From contig NC_057015.1 of NCBI RefSeq assembly GCF_000002595.2, forward strand, positions 3,172,952 through 3,236,951: a DNA stretch of 64,000 nucleotides. Direction: 5' to 3'. The DNA is from Chlamydomonas reinhardtii (Eukaryota; Chlorophyta; Chlorophyceae; Chlamydomonadales; Chlamydomonadaceae). A model generated the notes under the pieces. That model did no database searches, was not told where the DNA came from, and saw only the letters and a list, made by a program, of their open reading frames with translations. The translations under genes and the position numbers were made by a program. Shown here in pieces: positions 44,601 to 54,942 of this stretch. The first letter of the stretch is position 1, and each line of letters starts with the position of its first letter.

Positions 44601-46573
44601 AGGCCGGCCCTGTGCCGCCGCACGCCATGATGGGGCCCATGGGTCCCGGCGGCCCGATGGGGCCGGGCGGGATGGGGCCGCGCCCGATGGGCCCGCCGCA
44701 ACCGGGCATGGTGATGGGGCCGGGCGGGCCGCGCCCTGCCATGGGGCCACCGCCGCCGGGCATGCAGGCTGGACCGCGTGGGATGCCGCCGCCAGGCATG
44801 ATGATGAGGTGGGTGCGGCTTCGGTGCGCCGGGGCGTGGGTGTCAGTGTGAGGAAACAAGAGTCAGACTGCGTTCCTAGACGTGTGCAAGGGTATTGAAT
44901 TTAAACGCCCGCTCTTTATGTGCGTGTATTACGGTACGTGTGTGTGCTGCAGACCGCCCATGCCGCCCGGCGCGCGGCCGCCCATGGGCCCGCCGCCACC
45001 GCCCTCGCCCTTCCCCGGCCTGCTGTACACTGAGGGCCGCGACGCGCTGGGTCGGGCGGTGGTGGTGTTGAACACGGCCATGCTGCCGCCCAAGAGCGCC
45101 AAGGTGAAAAAGGAGGACATCCTGCAGTACGTGCTGCAACAGTTGATGCCGGTGGTGCAGCAGGTGAGGGCGGGGCTGGGCGAGGGTGCTGGAGGCAGAG
45201 CGGTTGCGCTAGGGGGGCGGCAGGCGCTCATGGCCGTCTGGTTTCCGTGTATGGCTGCATCACCTTGTCTGCAACACAAGTTGGGACTGCGGCTTTTGCC
45301 CTGGCGGCATAACGTCGGAATGCGCCCATCACAACCCCACCTGCCCGCCACCTGTGTCCCCACGCTCTCCGCCAGGACTACGTGCTGGTGGTGCTGAGCC
45401 TGGCCCTGGGCGTCAAGGCAAGCACAGTGTCCGCCGCCTGGGCCATTGGCGCCTACAAGTCGCTGGCCAAGCCCTGTAAGCCGGGCCTCGCAGGCCAGCT
45501 GACGCAATTGCGGGGTCGAAAACGGTCAGCCCTGGTCATGTGTACCGTGACACTGACGGACTGGGGCTGGGCGTCCTTGTATACACGGGACTGACGTGCG
45601 CACTGCTCATCCTTGCAGACCGCAAGAATGTCAAGCACATCGTGCTAGTGCAGCCCAGCGCCTGGGCGCGCGCGCTGCTGGCCCTGGCGCAACCCTTCGT
45701 CAGCCGGAAGGCCGCACACAAGATCAAGAAGGTGAGAGGCGCGCAGGGACATGCTTAGAACGAGCTGTGCACACTGATACGCCACACACACTCCCGGCGC
45801 ACACAGCACGGCTTGACAGGTACTGTGTAGGGTGCCGGTACGCGCAACGCTCCTCAACACCCGCGCGCCTTGATGCTTTGGCCTTGCGCGCGATGCAGAT
45901 TGATAACCTGGCCCAGATTGCGGAGGCCACCAACAACGAGGTGAAGCTGGAGAGCCTGGGCGCGCGCTTCATCCGGGAGGTGCAGTACGGCCTGGGCGCG
46001 CCGCCTCTGGCCGGCCTGGTCCCGCCCGGCGGCCCCATGCCGCGCGGCCCCGGTGGAACCATGCTGCCGGGCGGCGGCCCGCCCCGCCCCATGGGCCCGC
46101 CGCAGCAGCCGGGCATGCCCTTTCCTGGACCTGGCGGCCCGCAGCGACCCCCCGTGCCCATGAACCCGCAGCAGCAGCAGATGATGATGATGCGGATGCA
46201 GCAGCAACAGCAGCAGCAGCAGCAACAGGCCGCGATGCGGGGCCAGCAGGGCGTGACGCAAGGCCCGCAGCCACATCACGGCGCCGCCGGCGGGATGCCA
46301 ATGCCGCAGCAGCTGCAGCTGCCGCCGGCGCCGGGCTCTCGGCCACCCACCGCGGGCATCGCCACACCGGTCTACGGCCCCGGTGGCCCGGGTCCAGCCA
46401 CGGCGCAGGGCGGACCTCGGCCCGGTACGATGGCGCCAGGACTTGGTAGCCCCTACGGCCTGGGCGGATACGGGCCCGCGCCGGGCGGGTCCCCGGGGCC
46501 ACACAGCCAGGGGCCGGCCGCTTATGGGTACGTCACGCCGCCGCCCTCTGGCCGCCCCGTCGGGCCAGCGTAG
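41700..46573 (+). CDS. Large low-complexity protein with CRAL-TRIO (Sec14/BCH-like) domain
   Basis: Six exons in phase: 41700-44111, 44237-44808, 44953-45163, 45376-45475, 45619-45731, 45899-46573; 1,360 residues. The first exon alone encodes about 804 residues, Ala/Asp/Ser-rich and mostly disordered, with short helical patches (EELAAAEAAAEAAAVAADAA) and several WG/FG-type motifs in acidic context (DDAWGNSS, DPSDGFGDSAPPAWGA). Next comes a Pro/Gly/Met-rich collagen-like stretch (PMGPGGPMGPGGMGPRPMG). The folded part is near residues 1015-1165: YTEGRDALGRAVVVLNTAML, DYVLVVLSLALG, YRKNVKHIVLVQPSAWARAL, PFVSRKAAHKIKK, DNLAQIAEA. This matches the divergent CRAL-TRIO/BCH domain of lipid- or GTPase-binding regulators. 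A second Pro/Gly/Gln-rich tail ends the protein. Ligand unknown. Confidence 0.85.
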
Positions 46574-47034
46574 AGGCAGGTGCAGCACCGCAGTAGTGTG
46601 AGCAGGGGCAGGACGGACCTGTTGGCTGGGTTGGGGGGAGTTGTTGGTACCGGACAGTCGTGAGGCATCTATTGCATACGCGCGTGCGCGCGGTGACACT
46701 AACACACTTGCGGGCCGTATCCGAGCGAGCGAGAGGGAGATTGACTAGGTGATTCCATAGGCGTGCCGAAAAGGTTGATTGCTGGGACGAGTATCAGGAC
46801 TGCGACGGGTGAAGCGTCGGCTGGTGGCGGGAATGCACAAGTGGCTTACGAATGGCTAGCGGCTGGCGCTGCTGTACGGGGCTCCGCGGCGGAAGAGCTG
46901 TCGTGCGTACGGGTTCTTTCAGCGCTTTTCCTCTGACATACGGTTGCTCTGGTTGTCGCCTGGCTAGGCGTCTACCTGACACACAACTTGCGTGGGAACG
47001 CGGCGATGGCAAAAGCCATGAATAGAGAAATGAA

Positions 47035-47325
47035 AGCTAGTGTGAATGCAAATGCTAGACGCCATCGAGTGCTCCAGGCTAGCAAGCAGCAAGAAAGAAG
47101 TTAGAGTTAGCAGCAATTGCGATTGCTTGTTACCTTTCGAGATGAGACAGCCCCACGCGGCTCCACAGCAGGCGCACCAAATGGTTACACTGGCGTGAAG
47201 CAGACTGCCGGTCCGGGCAGGGCTGACGTGTACCAGCTCGCGCGCGACTAGGCTGCCATTCGCGACAACGCGAGACCCATAAAATAAACCCACCTGGAAC
47301 GCAGCCAGGCATGAATGTGCATGGA
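47035..47325 (+). repeat. Dispersed repeat family, member 2
   Basis: Diverged copy of 13580-13900; see that entry for the shared stretches. Confidence 0.6.
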
Positions 47326-47500
47326 TTCCGCGATCGGTAAGTCAGTAACAGTCACCTGGCGCCGGCTGCAAGGCCGGCTGTAACGAAGTAGCCGTACTTT
47401 CAACGCACCCTCCTAAATGCACACCGTACATGACGTGGCGGCTTTCCTCATCTCCACGCTCAACACCGCCTTCACCTGCACTCGCGAAACGTCCAAACCT

Positions 47501-47748
47501 GACAAGTGTTCCCCGGTCACGGGAAAAGGGGCTGAGCCCCTCCACTCCACTCTCTAAGGCCGAACAACCTCATCGCCCGGCTATCCTCATCGCCCGGACA
47601 TAGCCGGGGTCGGTTTCCACAGGCACATAGCCAAACCAGGTGCCTAGCAATCGCGATGCCACAGCAGAGCCAACGGCAGCCAGACACAGCACAGTTGTCA
47701 ACAGCCGCACTACTTGTCATGCCGCTACGCATGCCCTGCCAGCCCCAC
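47501..47748 (-). repeat. Orphan copy of the Fanzor-1 3' flank
   Basis: Reverse complement of 20180-20410, including the GGGGCTGAGCCCC palindrome at 47528-47540. Compared with the other copy it has a small extra repeat (CATCGCCCGG twice, 47570-47598). No Fanzor coding sequence lies next to it: the 5' side (above 47750) is a minisatellite. Confidence 0.85.
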
Positions 47749-48922
47749 CGCGGACCGCGACACCGCCAAACCTGAAAACCCCGCAACCACTCAAAAACCG
47801 AGCCTGAACCCTGCACTCGCGAAACCCCTAAACCTGCACCTCCGAAACCCTGCACCTGCATGCCAGGCCCTGAACCCTGAGCCGGCACTCCACCTGCACC
47901 TACCAAGCCCGAAACCCTGAACCCTGCACCTGGGGTAGACACCGCCATCAGGGTCTCTGCCACTCAAACCCTCCACCTGCGCACCCACTCGAACCCCACG
48001 AGAGACCCCCAAAGTCCTGCTGTGCCCACTACTGCTCCAACTGCAGGTCCGACAGCTTCTCCATCGTCACCTCAGCGACGCGCTGGCTACGCTGCTTCGA
48101 GCAGCACGTATAGCTCACCTTGACATTGCCTCTACTGCGCGAGGCCGCTTCTCACTCCGCCCCCTGCGCCTTCACACACTGCCATTTAAGAATGTACGCA
48201 CAGGACTGGCACTCCTGCCTCCGTATACTCAGTAACTTCAGAACTCCCGAACTCACCCCCCCCATACACGTTCCCGTCCCTTGCCCTACCGCCATACACA
48301 GCTCACACTACTACGTACTCGGGCACAAAAAGCCCGGGGCCTCCCTGCAAAAGACAACGTCGGCGTCATACGTCCCCGGTACGGCGGTCCGCTTGCGAAC
48401 AAGCCAACGAGGCAACCATATGACACCATAGCTTTATAGCTTGTCGAGAAGGGTTGACCAATGCACTGTGGAGCCCGAACCTAACTTTTTGGAAGTAGGA
48501 TGGCCATGCTTGGTTACCATGCCCACCCGTTCCACTAATACGAGCCCCCCACCCACCCATACAAGCATTCCTAGTGTAGTCCCATACATGTGCCCGGTTT
48601 GATAGTGTACAATCTCGTCGCTACGCAAGCTGCCCGCTTGCGAGGGGTATCGGATTTTGTGTGCAGCTAGCCAGAGGTCTCGAATGCCTAATCTCCACAG
48701 GCACGTACTGCGCTCCACCCTTAGTACGCAATTGTCAAAGCATTTCCCAGGCTGCTGTACATGTGTGGCAGGGTTCGGCAGGGTTCGGCGGCCTCGGCCC
48801 ATGCCGCGCGCGCTTGCATCCGCACGGCCGCACCGAGTCCATGCAAACTCATGTGCGTGTGCCGACACCCAGATGGCGCCATGGCGGAGTCAGCGGCCGC
48901 CAGGCGCCCCCGACGCGCCGGG

Positions 48923-51900
48923 TCACGGGTCATCCCCAGCCAGGAATCGGAGCACGTCGTCGTACAGGGCGTCCCTGGCGTCAATGCCCCTGCGCCATGC
49001 ATACCCGGCAAATACCATGTTCTTTGTCCATTTTGTTTCTTCTGTATTCCGATCTCGCGCGCAACGTACAGCAAGACGCATTCAGGGACACGGACTTGCG
49101 GGTGCACTGGCTGCGCAACTGCTGCTTCAACGACGCGAACTTGCACACGTACTCCTGACTTCCTTGCCCCTGCACAGCGCCCCGACGCACCATATGAAGT
49201 CCAGGTGCTCATAGGCCGGCAGCACTCGCGCAGCCCGCACCACACCGGGCGCCAGGCTCTCCATCAGGTACTCCATATCCAGCGGGTCGGACAGCCGGTC
49301 CTTGGTGCCTGTGTGCGGGTTCGGGGGCCACGCCGGACCGAGAGTATGCAGGCGGTGGCATGCATGCCGGGTGCATCTAGGCTGCAGGGCTAGGACACAG
49401 AAGCCCAGCCGGTGTCGTTGAGTGGGATGTGAGCAGAGCGGTGCGGCCCGCAAGGGTCTGCGGTCTGGAGGTGTGCTCGTGCGCACCTGAGAACAGCGCC
49501 AGCGGTGTGGTGATGGCTGTGAGGTTGTAGCGGGGCGGGCTGAAGCGGCCGTATTCCAGCTGGTTGCAGTGTCCCGTGCGGCTGGCGCAGTTGGTGCCTG
49601 CCAGGGGGCGTGTGCACGTGCTTCAAGGTTTGTCCAGCCTTGACAATAATTAGGTTAGTGCGACAGGCAGCTGCACGCATCCACCGGACATGAGACAGGA
49701 TACAGTGGTTGCGTGGGCAGCACGCTGAGCCTCAACACGGCACGCCCGGTATCAAGCCTTGAGAAGCCAATAAGAGCATTCAACTCCTCTACATGTGATC
49801 ATCCTGAAGATAACCGGCTTACCGTAGTCGAAGTAGCTCATACTGTTCGGCGCGCGCGACCTCACCGCCTGCACAGGGCAACGGGAGGCACAGGCCATGG
49901 GGCCGTTGAGCCCTGCACGCGCCACACACAACCGGCAGCCCTTCGCCCAGCCCTACGCCCAGCCCTACGCCCAGCCCCACTCCCGGCCACCCCCCAGCCC
50001 GGCCTTCCTGCCTTCCCCAATCCACCGCATGGGTCCTACCCTTCCCAACCCTGTGTTGCCGATTCCTACACGCACACAATCACAATCACAGACATGCCCA
50101 ATCTTCCCCTTCCTTTGTGCTCCCCCACATCCACCCAGACATCCACACCCACGCATAGACACGCGCCTGCGCCCAGTGCGCCATGTTTTGGACGCTGGTG
50201 CCGGCGGGCGTGTATGAAAGGTACAGCGGCAGGCGGGTGCTGTTGATATTGTCGGGATTGTATCCGCACAGCGCGGCCAGGAAGGACACGCACAACGCCG
50301 GCTGCACGGCGCACAGCGCGCCCTCCAGCGCCGCCACCAGCTGCTGGCTGGGCAGGAACTCATGCAGCCCCAGCAGCGAAAACATCTGCAGTTGTGGCAG
50401 AGACGGTGCAGGTGGCGCGTGTCGCGCAGGTGGCGAGAAGTGCGTAAAGGGCAGGGGCAGGTGTGTGGGCGCGGCATGGAAGTGAAATGCCTGAGCTTCG
50501 TCTTTTTCACCACCAGCTGCAGATGAAGGTGCACAGTCAAATCTGTTGCAGCAAGCCAAACAGCCCAGGCAACGTCCTGGCCCGCCCATGCACTTAAGCA
50601 CACCCCCACCCTGGTCGCTTTCCCTTGTCACCCAAATACGCACGCACTCACATCGTCCGTGCCCATGGCTGCCAACGCAAGCAGCGGCACACTGCTGATG
50701 TGTTTGGCCACCGCCACCGGCGCCAACAGCGCCGCCCGCTCAATGAGCTCCGGCGCCAGTGCCGCAGCCCGCGGCCGAGGCCGCGTCCGCAGGCTGGTGC
50801 CAGATGCCACAGCTGATTCCGTCACCACCTCAGAAGCCGCAGCCGAGGAGCTGCGATGCTGCTTGGTGACCATGGTCACCCGACCCGGCCTCGCACCGGC
50901 AACCTGGCCCCGGCTCCTGACTGCACGCAGGCTGCGCCTGGACGATGAGTCCGTGCTGGTATGCGCTGCATCGTCCATGTCTCCCGCACCGGGTCTCCCC
51001 AGCTTCTCCGCCTCGTCCGCTGCCGACTGCTCCACCGCTGAGCCCTGCTCTGCTAAGTGTGCCCTCCCCGTATGCCCCGCGTCTGCCGCCAGTACCAGCG
51101 CCACCCGCGCCTGCTCCGCCTCCACGCATCCGCCTCCTGTCCGTGTTGCCTGTGTTGCCTGTGTTGCCTGCGCCACTTCCGCCAGCGGCGGCTCCGCGGC
51201 GGCCTGCCCCGCCATGGGCCCGGCCAGTGCCGCCAGCAGCACTGTGGTGCCCTGGCTGTGGCCCACGTAGCGCAGGGAGGCGGCGCCGGACGCCCGCAGG
51301 ATGTAGCGCACCTGCAGCGCAGGCGGGGGAGGGGGACAAGGACACGGGCACAGGGACAGCCTGCATGAAAGCCCGCGTTGCACACGGCGAGGCCGGGCGC
51401 AAAGAGCTGGAACCGGAGTACAGGGGTTTGTTGGCGTGTGGCGGCCCTTGGATGCATGTATGAGTGCATTCGTTTGTAGAGCTAGCTGCATTACATAAGC
51501 ACCGGCTGACAGGAAGGCAGGGGCGCGAGGCTTGCGGTGGCCGAGGCATCTGTCAAGGAGCAGAAATGTATGCAGCGGCCGACTTGGCTGTTTCAGACCC
51601 CCATTCCTGCAGCAGCAACGCCGCCTGCCAGAGAATTTGTGGGTAACGCAGAAAACTACTGATACCCGTGAATTGGGCCGGCGACGGGAAGTAGCGACAT
51701 TGGTGGGCGCCCGGTCGTACAGGGTCGCGCGCATCAAGGACTCCGCCCAGCAGCCCAAACAGCACGCCACAAACTTGCACTGGCTAAGAAGACTGCACAC
51801 TTAGCTTACGCTCCACGCCACTCCCATTACCACCGCCGCGCGTAAGGTGCCGTGCGTGTGTCTGCCTGCCTCTCCCTCACTGTCCAACTGCCCTTTCCAC

Positions 51901-51999
51901 CTCCCCACCCCTGCTCACCACTCATCGCCAGCAGACGCACACTCCTTGCACCCGCACCCGCACCCGCACGCGCACCCGCACCCGCGCCCGCGCCCGCAC

Positions 52000-52051
<52 letters not shown>

Positions 52052-52306
52052 ACCCGCACCCGCACCCGTATCCTCGCCCTGCGCCAGGCCATGCGCCCAC
52101 CGGCACCCACCATCGCCGGCATGTCATACGCCGCCATCTCGTCATAGCTCCACATCCAGAAGGCCGCATCCTCCGGCGCCAGGCTCACGTGCGCCCGGCT
52201 CAGGCTGTTGCCGCGCACGTTGCCCAGCCACACATCATAGCCTGCAGGTGGGTGACGTGTGGTACAGCGCGGAATGCAGTGTCTATGCGTTTGTGCGTTT
52301 GTGTGC

Positions 52307-52352
<46 letters not shown>

Positions 52353-53129
52353 AAGAGCACAAGGAAAACGTTGCGCAAAGACAGTGTGTGTGTGTGTGTG
52401 TGTAAAAAACGAAACGAACTCTGTGTGTTAAAGAGCACAAGGAACTCTGTGTGTGCGTGTGTGTACAACTTCATGCATGCCGGCACGCATGCCCATAGTT
52501 GGTATCGTCAGGGGTGCCTGGGCATCGTGGATGCATACTGGTACTAGCAAGCACATGTTCCCCTGCCGCCCCTGCTGTCCCTTTGAGCTGCATGAAGAGC
52601 GCCGGCCCCACCCTCGTCCGCCAGGATGAAGGCCAGGCTGCGCTCGGGGCCGTTCACCAGGTAGCCTGCAGCGCTGTCCAGCAGCCCGTGCTGCAGCAAC
52701 ACCACCGGCCGGGGGCTATCGGCGCCGCCGTCCGTGGCAGCTGCAGGCTGCTGGGCCGGCCCCGTCCAGGCTGCGGCTTTGCCGTTCGGCATCCGCAGCA
52801 GTGTAAGAAGGAAGCCATCTTCAGTCTGCACCGTGTGAACTTGCAGCGGGTAGCCGAACGGAGCCACCAGCTCTGTAGACGAGGGGGTCGGGTGGCAAGG
52901 GCACGGGGACTCTTTGGCGGGGGTGGCGGGAGCGGCCGCGGTGGTTGGCCTCAGTCGGCTGTCCCGCGCGTCGCGATAGGTCCTCCCCAAGAGGATGGTG
53001 CTACTGTGGCTTACGCCTGATGTGCTCAATCTCCGGGTTGTCGGGCTGGGCGTGGAGAAACAGGAACGTTTGAAGCAGAACTAGGGCTCTCAAGAGCGCG
53101 CCGACGTGGACTCTGCCTGCACTGCACAT
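48923..53129 (-). CDS. Acid (lysosomal-type) lipase, alpha/beta hydrolase
   Basis: Nine exons on the minus strand, phases consistent: 53129-53015, 52872-52612, 52241-52111, 51311-50652, 50385-50167, 49868-49823, 49597-49487, 49308-49191, 48989-48923; 575 residues. The start at ATG 53129 gives a signal peptide ([18 protein letters not shown]). Then come DNPEIEHIR and [20 protein letters not shown] (the N-terminal AB-hydrolase-associated region), [31 protein letters not shown], and the nucleophile elbow YVGHSQGTT (Ser about 188). [10 protein letters not shown] and YDY/FDYG-type segments are typical of acid lipases. Catalytic Asp is in [11 protein letters not shown] (about 518) and His in AYEHLDFIW (about 549). 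Exon 4 carries a low-complexity insert of about 140 residues after the nucleophile. The intron after 50167 uses a GC donor. Likely hydrolyses triacylglycerols or steryl esters in a vacuolar or secreted setting. Confidence 0.92.
51410..51840 (+). repeat. Dispersed repeat inside a lipase intron, copy 1
   Basis: Near-identical over 51497-51830 to 57170-57500 in the same orientation, with a more diverged extension on the left. It lies inside the lipase intron 51312-52110. No terminal inverted repeat or clear target duplication is seen. Confidence 0.85.
51949..52070. repeat. (CGCACC/CGCGCC)n microsatellite
   Basis: About 20 hexamer units of CGCACC and CGCGCC inside the lipase intron 51312-52110. 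Confidence 0.95.
52305..52470. repeat. (TG)n tracts in a lipase intron
   Basis: (TG)n at 52309-52350 and again at 52385-52402, joined by AAAGAGCACAAGGAA(AC), which itself is repeated at 52428-52444. All lie inside the lipase intron 52242-52611. Confidence 0.95.
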
Positions 53130-53482
53130 TCTTGCTACATACACGGGAGTAGAGACTGATGAGCGTGTTTGTAGCACCGTAATTGACTGAAATTGAACTG
53201 CGAAAGGCCCATCGGCCTCCACCATCGGCCTTCAAAGGGCAGGGGCACTCAGCTTGCGCGCACTCTCCCATAATCACATCGGTCATAACCATAAGAAACA
53301 TTGCAATTCCTGAGCTATCCCTCACTTGCTCGGCCCGGACGCTTGCACGCAAGGCTTGCAAAGTTAGACAGACAATTAGCTAACACGCTAACACGCCATT
53401 ATAGTAACCAGCCAACAACTCATTCTAGCAGCTCCACAGCGTAAACGCTGCGCTGGAAGGAGCCACCACACCTGCAACACCT

Positions 53483-53668
53483 CTACCAGCTCCACAGAAT
53501 GTCCGCAATCCGCATGACATCAATTTCAGTGGCATCAGGGAGACTGGCGCGACCCTCGCGGAAGTCGGCGGTGGTCCAGGTGCGCTGGTGGCCAGAGTCG
53601 CGATGGGCTGCGAGCGATGCCGCAGAGCAGCGGGAGGCCTCGCAGTCCTGCCGTTTGACCAGTGCCAT
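53483..53668 (-). CDS. Short hypothetical frame with Cys/His pattern
   Basis: A 61-residue frame from ATG 53668: VKRQDCEASRCSAASLAAHR, then DSGHQRTWTTADFREGRASL, ending DVMRIADILWSW. The C-x4-C ... H-x4-H spacing could be a small zinc-binding unit, but the match to any C2H2 family is poor. It could be a fragment of a larger gene. No neighbours support it. Confidence 0.25.
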   Translation of the reverse strand: MALVKRQDCEASRCSAASLAAHRDSGHQRTWTTADFREGRASLPDATEIDVMRIADILWSW

Positions 53669-53900
53669 GTTGCTGTGTTTGGTGGAGCAGCGATGGGATG
53701 GCTAGGACCTTTCGGGCCGCAGACTGGGTTATGAGCGGCCACTGAGCCGCCCACACGCGTGTGGCGTGGCACGTCGGGGAGGGTACGGGCCCGCTGTCAG
53801 GGCGGCATCTCCCTTCCCCATGTGGCTGAGTCGCTGGCATCGGTAGCTTTCATGCAGCCAACAGCTGTGACTGCACGCCTAGCTGCGTGATGACCGCAAG

Positions 53901-54942
53901 GATGAAAGCGCTTCCTCCCACTGCCACAGTGCTCAAAACCGGGCCCTGCGCCCGGCCCCGCTGACGGCCAGAACAACAACAACAAGCGAGGGTTAAAGCC
54001 TGGAAGTGGGGCGGGCAAGAGGGCGAAGCAGCCGGGCCTCTACGAGGTAAGGCCGATGATGCGGTGCACGATACAACATGGTGCGGTCGGGCGCAGCTTG
54101 GTGCTTCAACACGCGCACCTCTAGCCATCGAGGCATTGCCTTATGCGCATTGGCAACTGGGCGACCCCAACAACAGCAGCAGCAGCAACCGGGCCTGGAG
54201 CAGTTCAGATTATCGTTCTCTCACCTCCACGTGCGGCCATCTCCACGTGCGGCCATGCGAGTCATTCTTGCCGTCTTTCTGTGACTGCAGGTGCAAGTGG
54301 TGACTCCGCCGCCTCGCTCGCTAGGCATCTACGCGCTGCCCCCCAACACGCAGTGCGGGGAGGAGATCGACGTGGAGGGGCAGGGATACGTGGTGACGGT
54401 AGGTCAACGGCCATTTAATGGCTGGGACGACGGCAGGGTGCATGGGAGGAATGCATGCGATCAAAAGGGGTAGTCGTGGCGTGGCGAGCCATTCCGCTGC
54501 TCGCGCAAGAACGCCATTATCAGCTGCCGCGCCGTGCTTGTGCCAACACGGCGAGAGAGCTCGCTGGGGACACATGTGGCAGGAGTACAAAAGCTGCAGC
54601 GGGTGGGCGGGTGTGGCACACAGCCGCCCTAACGAGCTTGTCGGACACCCCGCACATTGTCTTGCATGCCACGCCTCCGCTGCCCGTCAACCGCGTTTGC
54701 CTCTCACATACCCACACAGTTCACTGCACAACCGCTAGCAACCCTCGGATCCGCTTATGTGTTTCGCTTGCACGCGCATGCTGATGCAGACGGTAGTGCT
54801 GCAGTACAAGCTGCGCGGAGGCAAGTACGTACGTCACCACAACCGGCTAGACGTGCAGCCCACGGGGCGCTGGCTGGTGAACCAGATGCTTGAGAACCTC
54901 ATCAAAGCCCGCTACGTGGGGCCCACCGGCAGCCAGGATTAA
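53901..54942 (+). CDS. Conserved protein of unknown function, probably plastid-targeted; N-terminus unresolved
   Basis: The secure exons are 54291-54398 and 54790-54942, joined in phase 0. They encode VQVVTPPPRSLGIYALPPNT, CGEEIDVEGQGYVVT, TVVLQYKLRGGKYVRHHNRL, and TGRWLVNQMLENLIKA before the stop. A preceding exon ending at 54046 (KRAKQPGLYE before GTAAGG) also fits the phase; its start, and the initiator ATG, are not resolved. The segment resembles a small family of plant and algal chloroplast proteins of unknown role (GxHxxPPxTxCGDxxxVEG ... YQxxLRxGKYxxxxxRLDV); this is from memory, not a search. It is transcribed away from the lipase gene. Confidence 0.65.

Larger units (their letters stand above)
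46574..48922. other. Repeat-rich intergenic region
   Basis: No gene is seen. Contents: dispersed repeat at 47035-47325, the orphan copy of the Fanzor-1 3' flank at 47501-47748 (inverted), a minisatellite of CCTGAACCCTGCACCTG-like units at about 47760-47940, and at 48227-48285 an inverted piece of the repeat motif found at 7963-8230. The right part holds the 3' flank of the lipase gene. Confidence 0.7.

Noticed and set aside
47760-47940. CCTGAACCCTGCACCTG units as a possible CRISPR array
   Set aside because: No constant repeat separated by unique spacers; it is a degenerate minisatellite in a eukaryotic genome.
51852-52547. Open frame rich in Ala-Pro across the hexamer repeat
   Set aside because: Generated by the (CGCACC)n microsatellite inside a lipase intron.
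53483-53668. C2H2 zinc finger
   Set aside because: The Cys/His spacing is not that of a C2H2 finger; kept only as a low-confidence hypothetical frame.
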